A DNA stretch of 38,434 nucleotides from JBBARC01 sp040400005 (GTDB lineage: Bacteria; Pseudomonadota; Alphaproteobacteria; Acetobacterales; Acetobacteraceae): NCBI GenBank assembly GCA_040400005.1, contig JBBARC010000035.1:1-38434 (forward strand), read 5' to 3'. Of this stretch, positions 24,247 through 32,088 are shown piece by piece (within the stretch, counting starts at the first letter, position 1; each line of letters starts with the position of its first letter). A model generated the notes under the pieces. That model ran no database searches and was not told the origin of the DNA. It was given only the letters and a program-made list of their open reading frames with translations. A program made the translations under genes and the position numbers.

Positions 24247-24573
24247 CGTTGTTCGCGGCGAATGTCCGCATCCTCTGCCGCCGCGACCAAAGCAGCATAT
24301 TGCAACGAACCACTGGCCTATGGGGCTGCCCTCAGTCGGGTCGATCACCAGCTATTGGGTCGAGCGGCTTGCGTTGGTGGGTTAAAACCACCCTACATCC
24401 TTGGTTTGTTTTGACGCTCGGGTGCTCCAGATTGGCCCTTCAGCTGTCAGCCAGCCGTTGCCATTGAACTGCGACGCCCACAGCCGCCACTGCGCGCACG
24501 CGGGCAAGGATCGCCGCCACCCAGTTTCCCGGGCGACGCCGGCAACCGGTTAATCCCGCAATCTAAAATAGCT
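24247..24573. other. gene-free stretch next to tRNA-Gln, with one REP-like hairpin
   Basis: No gene is supported. At 24374-24396 a minus-strand GTAG plus GGTGGTTTTAACCCACC hairpin is another REP-like element. The rest looks like decayed mobile-element DNA. I looked for a second copy of the tRNA 3' end, expected at the far island boundary, and did not find one in the window. Confidence 0.5.
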
Positions 24574-24648
24574 TGGCTGGGGCGGGAGGATTCGAACCTC
24601 CGCATGGCGGAATCAAAATCCGCTGCCTTACCGCTTGGCGACGCCCCA
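24574..24648 (-). tRNA. tRNA-Gln (anticodon TTG)
   Basis: A full cloverleaf: acceptor TGGGGCG/CGCCCCA, D-arm GCCAAGCGGTAAGGC, anticodon stem CGGA-TCCG with loop TTTTGAT (anticodon TTG), T-arm GGAGGTTCGAATCCTCC, and genomically encoded CCA. Its 3' end faces the accessory island, a common integration target for tyrosine recombinases, one of which survives as a stub nearby. Confidence 0.97.
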
Positions 24649-24701
24649 ATGCGTGGCCCTGCTGATACTCAATCCGCAGCCATCCGCAAAGGGCCACGCG
24701 C

Positions 24702-25553
24702 TCAAAAACCACCACCGCCGTAAACCCACCACCCCGGATGGGCAGCCTGAAGCCGTGCCGCACAGCGCAGCGCTTCCTCAGGCGTGGCCGTCAGGCCAAA
24801 ACAGGTGGCCCCCGATCCGCTCATGCGCGTCAGTAAAATCCCAGGCTCTGCCGACAAACTCTCCAACACCGTGGCAATCTCCGGGGCCAGCGCCACGGCG
24901 GCGGCCTGCAAATCATTGGTAAGCCCGGCAAGCCCCGCCGCCATCGCCGCCACATCGGGCCACGCGCCAGGCAGGGGTGCTATGCCGGAAAAACCCCCCG
25001 CCCGAGCCCGAAACACCGCAGGCGTTGCAACCGCAACGCCCGGGTTGACCAGCACCAGGCCAAAATCGGGCAGGGCAGGGGCCGCGCCCAGCACCTCACC
25101 GATGCCGCCCATGCGGGCCGCCTGGCAGTCTAGGCACACCGGCACATCAGCCCCCAAACTGGCAGCGATCGCGGCCAGCGTGGCGCTGGGCAAACTCACC
25201 CGCCAAAATTTTTGCAACCCCCGCAAACTCGCCGCAGCATCGGCCGATCCGCCACCAATACCGCTGGCCACGGGCAGGTTTTTGGTGAGCGTGATGGCCG
25301 CACCCGGCATGCCGCCGGCAGCATCCGCCAGCGCTTGGGCCGCGCGCAGCACCAGATTATCCGGCCTGGTGCTCAAACCCGCCGCAAACGGCCCATCTAT
25401 GGCAAGGGAAAGCGTATCGGCCGGCCTGATGCTCACCACATCTGCGGCTTGGGCAAACACCGCCAAACTATCCAGCACATGATACCCATCGGCGCGTTTG
25501 CCGGTGACGTGCAGATACAGATTTATCTTCGCCGGCGCCTGTTCGCGTATCAT
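24702..25553 (-). CDS. ispE: 4-diphosphocytidyl-2-C-methyl-D-erythritol kinase
   Basis: A GHMP kinase that phosphorylates CDP-methylerythritol in the non-mevalonate isoprenoid pathway. The 283-aa protein starts MIREQAPAKINLYLHVTGKRADGYH, the IspE signature for substrate binding, and carries the ATP-binding LPVASGIGGGSADAAASLR motif near residue 91 and the C-terminal SGSGATCFGL motif. It lies 26 bases downstream of the TPR gene, an arrangement seen in many alphaproteobacteria, so they are probably cotranscribed, with tRNA-Gln following. Confidence 0.96.
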   Translation of the reverse strand: MIREQAPAKINLYLHVTGKRADGYHVLDSLAVFAQAADVVSIRPADTLSLAIDGPFAAGLSTRPDNLVLRAAQALADAAGGMPGAAITLTKNLPVASGIGGGSADAAASLRGLQKFWRVSLPSATLAAIAASLGADVPVCLDCQAARMGGIGEVLGAAPALPDFGLVLVNPGVAVATPAVFRARAGGFSGIAPLPGAWPDVAAMAAGLAGLTNDLQAAAVALAPEIATVLESLSAEPGILLTRMSGSGATCFGLTATPEEALRCAARLQAAHPGWWVYGGGGF

Positions 25554-25579
25554 CCCGGTGTGCTGTTACGCGGCCCCGG

Positions 25580-27214
25580 TCACGGTTGGGCCGATACCGT
25601 TTTCAGGCGCTTTTCAATGCGCGCCTGTTCATCCTCATCGGGTTTTAACACCAGCGCCCGGCGCCACTGGTTTTCCGCCTCTATCTTGCGGCCAACCTGC
25701 CAGTAAGCATCGCCCAAATGGCCGGTAATGGTGGCGTCGCCCGGTTGCAGCTCGGCCGCGCGCTCCAGCGCCTCAATCGCGCCATGCGCATCGCCCTGGC
25801 GCAATTTTACCCAGCCCAAACTATCAATAATGGCACCATCATCGGGCCGGGTTTTTAACGCCAGCTCAATCTTGCGGCGCGCCTCGGGCAGATCCTGGTT
25901 ACGGTCAGCCATAGAAAAACCGAGAAAATTCAACACAAACGGCTGGTTCGGCGCAATCTTTAGCGCCTGCTGCATATCTGCCTGCGCCCGTGGCCATTCG
26001 TGGTTGCGCTCATACGCCGCACCGCGAGCATAAAATAGCGACCAATCGGTTTTGCCAGGCACCGGCACGCGCTTAATCGCCCGCGTATAGGCATCGATCG
26101 CGCCGGCGTATTTTTTCTGGTCAATCAAAATATCGCCAATGGCGGTCAGCGTATCGGGCTGGTTGGGGTAGGTTTTTGCCAAAACCTCCAAACTCGCCAG
26201 CGCTTCAACCTGGCGATCGGTGCGCGCCAGCAGCATGGCGATGCGCAGCTGCACCACCGGGTACAATGGCTCCACCGCAGGCACACGCTGCAGCAAATCA
26301 ATCGCCACGTTGCGCTGGTCGCGGTTGGCGGCGGTTTCGGCAATCAGCAGCACCGGCGGCAGGGCGGTGGGGTCCACCCGCAAGGCCAAATGCGCCAAAA
26401 TCTCACCAACGCTTGCGCCGCTGCGCTGGGTGCGGGCGACGCCGGCCACCATGCCATAGGCCATGCCGATGCCGGCACGCGCGTTGCTCACCGGTGGCGT
26501 GCCCAGGCTGTCGATCAGCCGCTGACGGGCCATCGCCAAATCCGGGCTGCGCGCGATCAGCGCATCAATAATGGCGTGCGCTTCAGTGGGCCGGCCGTTG
26601 CGGGCTTCCCAACTGGCCAAAATCACCGCTAAGCCCAAATCGGGGGTGGGCAACGCCTTGGCAATATCCTGGTACATACGGTTGGCCAGGCCATCGCGAT
26701 GCGCCATGTCGGCGATCAACGCCGCATTAATGCTCAGCAGCGCATCGGTTTGGCCGTGGCCTCGCCCGGCATCATCCAGCGTGTTTAACGATTTATCAGT
26801 CAAGCCTTGGGCGGCCTGTGCCCAGGCCAGCAGCAGCGGGCGCAGCGCATCGGTAAGCCCTGCACGGGGCAGCACCGCATAGGCAAGCTCAGCTGCCGGC
26901 CAATTATTGGCGCGCGCGCTGCTATCGGCCAGCACCAAAGCCGCCAGCGGATTATCCGCCATCATTTTGACAAGCCGCGTGGTATCGGGGCTGCCGGCCA
27001 GGATCGACAGCAAAAACGCCTGGTTTTGCAAATCGGCGCGGGCTGGGTCGGCGGCTAAGGCGGTTAACATTTCAGCCGCCGCCCGCGTGTTATCACCCAT
27101 TTGGGCGGCGTGGCGCCCGGCTAAAAACGCCTTGTAATCCGCGCCCAAGGCGGCCGGGGCGAACGGGGCGGAAACCGAGGCTGCCAGCAGCAGCACGCGT
27201 GCAAAATTGGTCAT
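25580..27214 (-). CDS. tetratricopeptide-repeat protein, exported
   Basis: A 544-aa protein with an N-terminal signal peptide (ARVLLLAASVSAPFAPAALGA) and helical repeats. Clear TPR units occur in the last ~200 residues (for example DILIDQKKYAGAIDAYTRAIK, LGWVKLRQGDAHGAIEALERA, LGDAYWQVGRKIEAENQWRRAL), with looser repeats before. TPR proteins act as protein-binding scaffolds; an envelope role is likely from the signal peptide. It is followed closely by ispE. No specific partner can be named. Confidence 0.88.
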   Translation of the reverse strand: MTNFARVLLLAASVSAPFAPAALGADYKAFLAGRHAAQMGDNTRAAAEMLTALAADPARADLQNQAFLLSILAGSPDTTRLVKMMADNPLAALVLADSSARANNWPAAELAYAVLPRAGLTDALRPLLLAWAQAAQGLTDKSLNTLDDAGRGHGQTDALLSINAALIADMAHRDGLANRMYQDIAKALPTPDLGLAVILASWEARNGRPTEAHAIIDALIARSPDLAMARQRLIDSLGTPPVSNARAGIGMAYGMVAGVARTQRSGASVGEILAHLALRVDPTALPPVLLIAETAANRDQRNVAIDLLQRVPAVEPLYPVVQLRIAMLLARTDRQVEALASLEVLAKTYPNQPDTLTAIGDILIDQKKYAGAIDAYTRAIKRVPVPGKTDWSLFYARGAAYERNHEWPRAQADMQQALKIAPNQPFVLNFLGFSMADRNQDLPEARRKIELALKTRPDDGAIIDSLGWVKLRQGDAHGAIEALERAAELQPGDATITGHLGDAYWQVGRKIEAENQWRRALVLKPDEDEQARIEKRLKTVSAQP

Positions 27215-27296
27215 GGGTGCCAGACTACCTAACCCAAAGCGCGCCGCAAAGCCGCAGATCGTTCATGCGGTGCATAAACGTATCTAAAACCGCGGC

Positions 27297-28547
27297 CTAA
27301 TAACGGGACAGGGCCAAATCCTCGTGCTCCACATTCGGCCGCCGGCCGCTGATAAGGTCGGCAATCAGCGCACCCGACCCGCAGCTCATGGTCCAGCCCA
27401 GCGTGCCGTGGCCGGTGTTTAGCCACAGATTTTTGTGGCTGGTTGGGCCGATCACCGGCGGGCCATCGGGGGTCATTGGCCGCAGGCCGGTCCAAAAAGT
27501 AGCACTGGCGGTGTCGCCGGCGCCGGGAAACAAATCATTCACCGAATGGTTTAGCGTGTCGCGCCGGGCTTCGCGCAGCCGGGTTGAAAAACCAGCTAGC
27601 TCCGCCGTGCCCCCCACCCGAATACGATCGCCCAAGCGGGTGATGGCCACCTTAAATGTCTCATCCATCACGGTGGACATGGGCGCCGCCGCGGCATCCT
27701 GCACCGGCATGGTAATGGAATAGCCTTTTACCGGGTACACCGGCAGTTTAATGCCCAGCGGCCGCAGCAGGGCCGGCCCATAACTGCCCAGGCACACCAG
27801 GTAAGAATCGCCGGTAATGATGCCCTTATCGGTTTGCACGCCAGAAATCTCGCCCGCACTGGCGCACAGCTTTTCGATCGTATGACCATACAAAAATTTA
27901 ACCCCGCGCGCCGCGCACCGCGCCGCCAGGTTTTGGGTAAAAATATGGGCATCACCGGTTTGGTCGCCGGGCAGTTTTAAGCCACCGGCAAACTTGCCAG
28001 AAACCTTGCCCAGCGCCGGTTCCTGCGCCAGGCAGCCGGCGCGATCAAGCACCGTGTAGGGCACGCCCATCTGGTCGAGCACGGCGGTGTCCTCGCCCAC
28101 ACCATCCAGCTGTTTTTGTGTGCGAAATAGCTGCAACAGGCCTTTTTGGCCGGCATCATAGGTAATGCCGGTGGTGGCACGCAGATCGTCCAGCCTATCG
28201 CGGCTATATTCGGCCAGGCGCACCATGCGCGCCTTGTTGCGCACGTAAGCCGCCGGCGTGCAGTTGGTTAAAAACCGGGCAACCCAGGCGATCAACGCCG
28301 GGTCCGGCAACGGCCACACCACCAGCGGGCGGTGCTGCATCATCAGCCAGGTAATTGCCTTGCGCGGCGTATCTGGCCCCGCCCACGGGGCAGAAAGCCC
28401 AGGCGATACCTGGCCGGCATTGGCAAAACTGGTTTCCATGCCGGCCGCATCCTGGCGGTCGAGCACGGTCACCTCATGGCCAGATTCTGCCAAATACCAG
28501 GCGGAGGTTACCCCCACCACGCCAGACCCTAAAATTACGACGTGCAA
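27297..28547 (-). CDS. dadA: D-amino acid dehydrogenase
   Basis: An FAD enzyme of the inner-membrane periphery that oxidises D-amino acids (such as D-alanine) to keto acids, passing electrons to the respiratory chain. Motifs: HVVILGSGVVGVTSAWYLAESGHEVTV at the N-terminus (dinucleotide fold), SFANAGQVSPG, and the C-terminal GLRPMTPDGPPVIGP and LNTGHGTLGWTMSCGSG. The frame begins at TTG 28562, but TTG 28547 has GGAG six bases upstream and yields the normal (M)HVVILGSGVVG start and 416 aa. The racemase usually paired with it is not nearby. Confidence 0.93.
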   Translation of the reverse strand: MHVVILGSGVVGVTSAWYLAESGHEVTVLDRQDAAGMETSFANAGQVSPGLSAPWAGPDTPRKAITWLMMQHRPLVVWPLPDPALIAWVARFLTNCTPAAYVRNKARMVRLAEYSRDRLDDLRATTGITYDAGQKGLLQLFRTQKQLDGVGEDTAVLDQMGVPYTVLDRAGCLAQEPALGKVSGKFAGGLKLPGDQTGDAHIFTQNLAARCAARGVKFLYGHTIEKLCASAGEISGVQTDKGIITGDSYLVCLGSYGPALLRPLGIKLPVYPVKGYSITMPVQDAAAAPMSTVMDETFKVAITRLGDRIRVGGTAELAGFSTRLREARRDTLNHSVNDLFPGAGDTASATFWTGLRPMTPDGPPVIGPTSHKNLWLNTGHGTLGWTMSCGSGALIADLISGRRPNVEHEDLALSRY

Positions 28548-28600
28548 GGCAGTCTCCCACAACCACTAACTTGGCCGCAGGTTAGCACAAATCGCGCCAC

Positions 28601-28634
28601 GCGCAGCCAAAATGTGATCACATCTGGGCTGCGC
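28601..28634 (-). terminator. 34-bp concentric palindrome after ndk
   Basis: Outer arms GCGCAGCC/GGCTGCGC and an inner perfect palindrome TGTGATCACA share one centre, separated by four unpaired bases each side. It lies 10 bases beyond the ndk stop and 54 bases before dadA. It could end or attenuate the ndk message, or the inner core could be a protein site; it lacks a T-run. Confidence 0.45.
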
Positions 28635-28643
28635 GCCGCGGCT

Positions 28644-29066
28644 TTAGCCGACCAGTTCGCTGCCGGCAAAGAAATACGCGATCTCAATCGCCGCATTCTC
28701 CACGCTGTCCGACCCGTGCACCGAATTGGCCTCAATATCTTCGGCAAACTCGCGGCGAATGGTGCCGGCATCGGCGTTGGCGGGGTTGGTCGCCCCCATC
28801 ACCCGGCGGTTGGTCGCCACCGCATCGTCACCAGCCAAAACCTGAACCACCACCGGGCCTGATGTCATGAACGCAACCAAGCCTTTGAAAAACGGCCGTT
28901 CGCTGTGCACGCCATAAAAGCTCTCGGCCTGGGCCTGGGTCATGCGAATGCGGCGCTGCGCCACAATGCGCAAACCAGCCTCTTCCAACTTGGCATTGAT
29001 CTTGCCCGTCAGGTTGCGGCGGGTGGCGTCCGGTTTAATAATGGAAAATGTGTGCTCGATAGCCAT
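28644..29066 (-). CDS. ndk: nucleoside diphosphate kinase
   Basis: Balances cellular NTP pools by transferring the gamma phosphate from ATP to NDPs through a phospho-histidine. The 140-aa protein has the family start IEHTFSIIKPDA, the nucleotide-binding VMGATNPANADAGTIRREF region, and the active-site NSVHGSDS with catalytic His near 117. Length is normal. It reads leftward, ahead of dadA, with a hairpin repeat upstream that separates it from secB. Confidence 0.98.
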   Translation of the reverse strand: MAIEHTFSIIKPDATRRNLTGKINAKLEEAGLRIVAQRRIRMTQAQAESFYGVHSERPFFKGLVAFMTSGPVVVQVLAGDDAVATNRRVMGATNPANADAGTIRREFAEDIEANSVHGSDSVENAAIEIAYFFAGSELVG

Positions 29067-29153
29067 GGTAAAAACCCTTTCAATTTGGCGCGGGGCTTAG
29101 AGCACCCCCCGCCTGGCGGCAAGCCCGTAGGGTCATCGGCGGAAGGGAAGAAC

Positions 29154-29284
29154 CTTCTTTTTCTGAAGAAAAAGAAGCAAAAAGACTTTTAATACGCTGG
29201 TTCGGAGGTCTCGGTGGCCGCGTTGCCCCAGGCCCAGCATCATAAAAGTCTTTTTTGTTTCTTTTTTCTTCAGAAAAAAGAAAA
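29154..29284. repeat. double-hairpin intergenic repeat, copy 5 (both arms)
   Basis: Left arm CTTCTTTTTCTGAAG... GCAAAAAGACTTTT and inverted right arm (29243-29284) enclose a centre with GGTTCGGAGGTCTCGGTGG and GGCCCAGCAT. It lies between the divergent ndk and secB genes, so unlike most copies it is upstream of two genes. Confidence 0.85.
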
Positions 29285-29392
29285 TTCTTACTTTTTGCAC
29301 GCATCCATTCAACACGCGTTATTGCAACCCACTGGCTTCCCGCCCGCCCCAGGCCGTGCTACCCGCGCCCCACGTTTTGGGAGAGTTTTGTA

Positions 29393-29899
29393 ATGTCCGA
29401 GAGTACCGCCCCCGAAGGCCAGCAAGCCGCCGTGCCCCCCCTGGTTGTCAATGTTCAGTACATCAAGGACTTGTCCTTTGAAGTGCCGAACGCCCCCGAG
29501 GTTTACGCAACCCTGCGCAACCAGCCGGCCGTGCAGATCAACCTGGATGTCCAGGCCCGCGCCCTGCAAGATGGCCAAAATGTCTATGAAGTTGTGCTGG
29601 CGGTAAAAGCCGAAGCGCGCGAAGCCAATGCCAATGGCGCCGCCGAAGGCCGCGTGGTGTTCATCGCCGAACTGCAATTCGGCGGTGTTTTCACGCTGAA
29701 CAACGTGCCAGCCGATGCGGTAGAACCCCTGCTGCTGATCGAATGCCCGCGCCTGCTGTTCCCCTTCGCCCGCAACATCTTGTCCGATGTCACCCGCGAT
29801 GGCGGCTTCCCGCCCGTCATGTTGCAACCGATCGACTTCGTCGGCCTCTGGCAAGCCCGCCGCGCCCAGGCCGAGCAGGCACCTGCGCTGGCTAACTAA
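29393..29899 (+). CDS. secB: protein-export chaperone SecB
   Basis: A cytosolic tetrameric chaperone that keeps preproteins unfolded and hands them to SecA. The 168-aa protein has the core YIKDLSFEVPNAPEV, a FTLNNVP segment, and the LLIECPRLLFPFARNILSDVTRDGGFPPVMLQPIDF signature region. The frame extends upstream to 29255 but that part reads through the hairpin repeat; ATG 29393 with GGGAGAG upstream is the true start. The C-terminal Ala/Gln-rich tail is the usual variable part. Confidence 0.96.
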   Translation: MSESTAPEGQQAAVPPLVVNVQYIKDLSFEVPNAPEVYATLRNQPAVQINLDVQARALQDGQNVYEVVLAVKAEAREANANGAAEGRVVFIAELQFGGVFTLNNVPADAVEPLLLIECPRLLFPFARNILSDVTRDGGFPPVMLQPIDFVGLWQARRAQAEQAPALAN

Positions 29900-29923
29900 G
29901 GTTTAAGACTAAGGTTTAAGACT
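29898..29923. repeat. 13-bp tandem duplication after secB
   Basis: AAGGTTTAAGACT occurs twice in a row, starting inside the secB stop region and leading into hairpin-repeat copy 6. The AAGGTTTAAG motif is also found beside copy 7, so it is a flank of the repeat that has duplicated. Confidence 0.8.
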
Positions 29924-29933
29924 CTTCTTTTTC

Positions 29934-30048
29934 TGAAGAAAAAGAAGCAAAAAGACTTTTATTATGTCGGCACCGGTTGCGCACGGTGCTGCGGTGCCCC
30001 AGGCCCAGCGTCATAAAAGTCTTTTGCTTCTTTTCTTCAGAAAAGAAG
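29934..30048. repeat. double-hairpin intergenic repeat, copy 6 (both arms)
   Basis: Both arms are intact and enclose a different centre, CGGCACCGGTTGCGCACGGTG, also found in copy 8. So two centre types share the same arms. It lies between secB and the MoeB-like gene and can form a long cruciform. Confidence 0.85.
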
Positions 30049-30108
30049 ACCTTAACTTCGCCTTATCCTTATCTTGCCTACCGCCCGCGTTGCGTTAGCG
30101 TGGCACTC

Positions 30109-30918
30109 ATGAACCTGGATTTTACGGATCACGAACTCAACCGCTACAGCCGACATATTTTGTTGGATGAGGTGGGGGCGGTTGGCCAGGCGCGGCTTAG
30201 GGCGGCCAGGGTGCTGGTGGTTGGGGCTGGCGGTTTGGGATCGCCCTTACTGTTGTATTTGGCCGCGGCGGGTGTTGGCACCATTGGCGTGTGCGATGGT
30301 GATGTGGTGGAGCTGTCCAATTTGCAGCGCCAGGTGGCGCACAGCGCTGATCGCATTGGCATGGGTAAGGTTGCGTCTGCGGTGATGGCCGCTGGGGCGA
30401 TCAATCCGCTGGTGCGGGTTATTTCCCATGATATGGCTTTGTCGTTGGATAATGTGCGTGGGCTTATTGCTGGGTATGACATTGTGTGCGACGGCACCGA
30501 TAATTTTGCCACGCGGTTTTTGCTGGCGGATGCCTGTTATTTTGCCGGGATTACACTGGTCAGTGCGGCAGTGTTGCGCTTTGATGGCCAGCTATCGATG
30601 TTTCGTGGCGGGGCAGGGGGTGCGGGCATTGCATGTTATCGCTGCCTCTATCCCGAAGCGCCGCCGGCTGGCATGGTTCCGTCTTGCGCTGACGCCGGGG
30701 TGTTCGGCGCGGTGACCGGGGTGATGGGCACATTGCAGGCGACCGAGGTATTAAAAGAAATTGTCGGGATCGGCGAATCGCTTGCTGGGCGGCTGTTGAT
30801 TTGGGATGCGCTGGCCATGCGTTTTCGCACCATAAAACTGGCGCGCGATCCGGTATGTGCGCTGTGTGGACCCGCGCCGACGCTGGGCGCCGATTTGGCG
30901 CATCATCACCATGGCTAA
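30109..30918 (+). CDS. MoeB/ThiF-family adenylyltransferase
   Basis: A 269-aa E1-like enzyme that adenylates the C-terminus of a sulfur-carrier protein, in molybdopterin (MoeB) or thiamine (ThiF) synthesis. Motifs: LVVGAGGLGSPLLLYLAAAGVG for ATP, the DGDVVELSNLQRQ region, DGTDNFATRFLLADAC, and two CxxC zinc pairs (CYRC, CALC). There is no rhodanese domain. Length and the opening DHELNRYSRHILLDEVG fit MoeB-type proteins. ATG 30109 is chosen because the upstream frame lies in a hairpin repeat. Its stop overlaps the DsrE gene start. Without a MoaD/MoaE or ThiS neighbour I do not choose between roles. Confidence 0.88.
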   Translation: MNLDFTDHELNRYSRHILLDEVGAVGQARLRAARVLVVGAGGLGSPLLLYLAAAGVGTIGVCDGDVVELSNLQRQVAHSADRIGMGKVASAVMAAGAINPLVRVISHDMALSLDNVRGLIAGYDIVCDGTDNFATRFLLADACYFAGITLVSAAVLRFDGQLSMFRGGAGGAGIACYRCLYPEAPPAGMVPSCADAGVFGAVTGVMGTLQATEVLKEIVGIGESLAGRLLIWDALAMRFRTIKLARDPVCALCGPAPTLGADLAHHHHG

Positions 30919-31297
30919 AGCGCCGCAGGACTTGGCGATTCTACTGATATCGGGCGGGCACGAACGGGCGCATTATGCGTTTGTGCTGGCAAGTGCTGCG
31001 GCCGCACTCGGGCGTACTACGACAATTTTTGCAACCAACGAAGGGCTGCACGCGCTGGCGGCCGATTGGTCGGGGCTTGCGGATGCCGGCCGTGATGCGG
31101 TTGTGCGCAGGTTGGGGGTTGCTGGTTTGGGCGAATTGCGAGACGCCGCCACCGAGCTTTCGGTGCGGCTGATGGCGTGTGAAGCAGGCTTACGCAGCAT
31201 TGGGCTGACGGCGGGTGATATGATGAACGGCGTAGAGATTGCAGGCGTTGCGACGTTTCTGCAGGCAAGTGATGGCGCATCGGTGGTCACGTTATGA
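30911..31297 (+). CDS. DsrE-family protein
   Basis: A 128-aa small alpha/beta protein of the DsrE/DsrF-like group. Visible: LAILLISGGHERAHYAFVLASAAAALGR (first strand-turn-helix), TIFATNEGLHAL, and SVRLMACEAGLRSIGLT with the Cys that in sulfur-relay members carries sulfur. It overlaps the MoeB-like gene by eight bases (ATGGCTAA) and the SH3 gene by four (ATGA). Being beside an E1-like sulfurtransfer enzyme supports a sulfur-handling role, as inference. Confidence 0.82.
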   Translation: MAKAPQDLAILLISGGHERAHYAFVLASAAAALGRTTTIFATNEGLHALAADWSGLADAGRDAVVRRLGVAGLGELRDAATELSVRLMACEAGLRSIGLTAGDMMNGVEIAGVATFLQASDGASVVTL

Positions 31298-32049
31298 AAA
31301 TTGTGCGCGGTTGGTTGCTGGTAGCGTGCGTGTGTCAGGCCGCGATACCGGCGCAGGCCGCATGGGCTGCCGATACAACGCCGCCGATGGTCGGGCCAAA
31401 AACCAAACCGCCGGTGCGCCACGCGCCCAAGCCAATCAACGCGCGTGACAAGAAAAAAGCCGGCCAGCCGCATTTGCCCACCGCCCAGGATGCGGCGGTG
31501 GCGGCGGAAAAAGAAGCCGCTGCCAAGGCGCATGAAGCCGCCGTTAAAGCTGCCGCCGCCAAGGCTGCTGCCAAAGCTGCCCTACCCCCCAAGGCAAAAT
31601 TGGCTGCCGACGTTGGCACCGCCACCGGTTTGCATTTGCCGCGCTACGCGGCGCTAAAAAGCGATGCGGTCAACATGCGCAAAGGGCCGGGCATGAAATA
31701 CCCGATCGATTGGTTGTATCAGCGCCGCGAGCTGCCGGTGAAAATTCTGCGCGAATTCGATATCTGGCGCCTGATAGAAGATATGGACGGCATAAAAGGC
31801 TGGGTGCAAACCGGCACCTTAAACGGCCATCGCAGCTTTGTGGTGACCACCACCGAGCCCGCCATTTTGCGCGCCGATGCGCACGACGATGCCGATCCGG
31901 TCGCCAAAGTGATGCCAGGTGCTGTCGGGCGCATAAAAACCTGTGATGCGGCATCAGCCTGGTGCCAGGTGCAAACCGGTGGCTACAAAGGCTATTTACC
32001 CCGCAGTGCCTTTTGGGGCGCCGATCCTGGTGAAGCGATTGTGCCCTAA
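31294..32049 (+). CDS. exported bacterial SH3-domain protein
   Basis: A 251-aa protein: signal peptide (WLLVACVCQAAIPAQAAWA), a basic Pro/Lys region, an Ala/Lys-rich helical stretch (about 65-100), then two SH3-like units (about 115-180 and 185-245). KSDAVNMRKGPGMKYPIDWLYQRRELPVKI is the typical SH3b opening. Such domains bind peptidoglycan or peptides in the periplasm. It overlaps the DsrE gene by ATGA and is followed 39 bases later by a DUF885 peptidase-like gene, so the four genes form one run. Confidence 0.85.
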   Translation: MKIVRGWLLVACVCQAAIPAQAAWAADTTPPMVGPKTKPPVRHAPKPINARDKKKAGQPHLPTAQDAAVAAEKEAAAKAHEAAVKAAAAKAAAKAALPPKAKLAADVGTATGLHLPRYAALKSDAVNMRKGPGMKYPIDWLYQRRELPVKILREFDIWRLIEDMDGIKGWVQTGTLNGHRSFVVTTTEPAILRADAHDDADPVAKVMPGAVGRIKTCDAASAWCQVQTGGYKGYLPRSAFWGADPGEAIVP

Positions 32050-32088
32050 TATTTAACGAGATTTACCGCATCAGCGGTGGGGGATACT

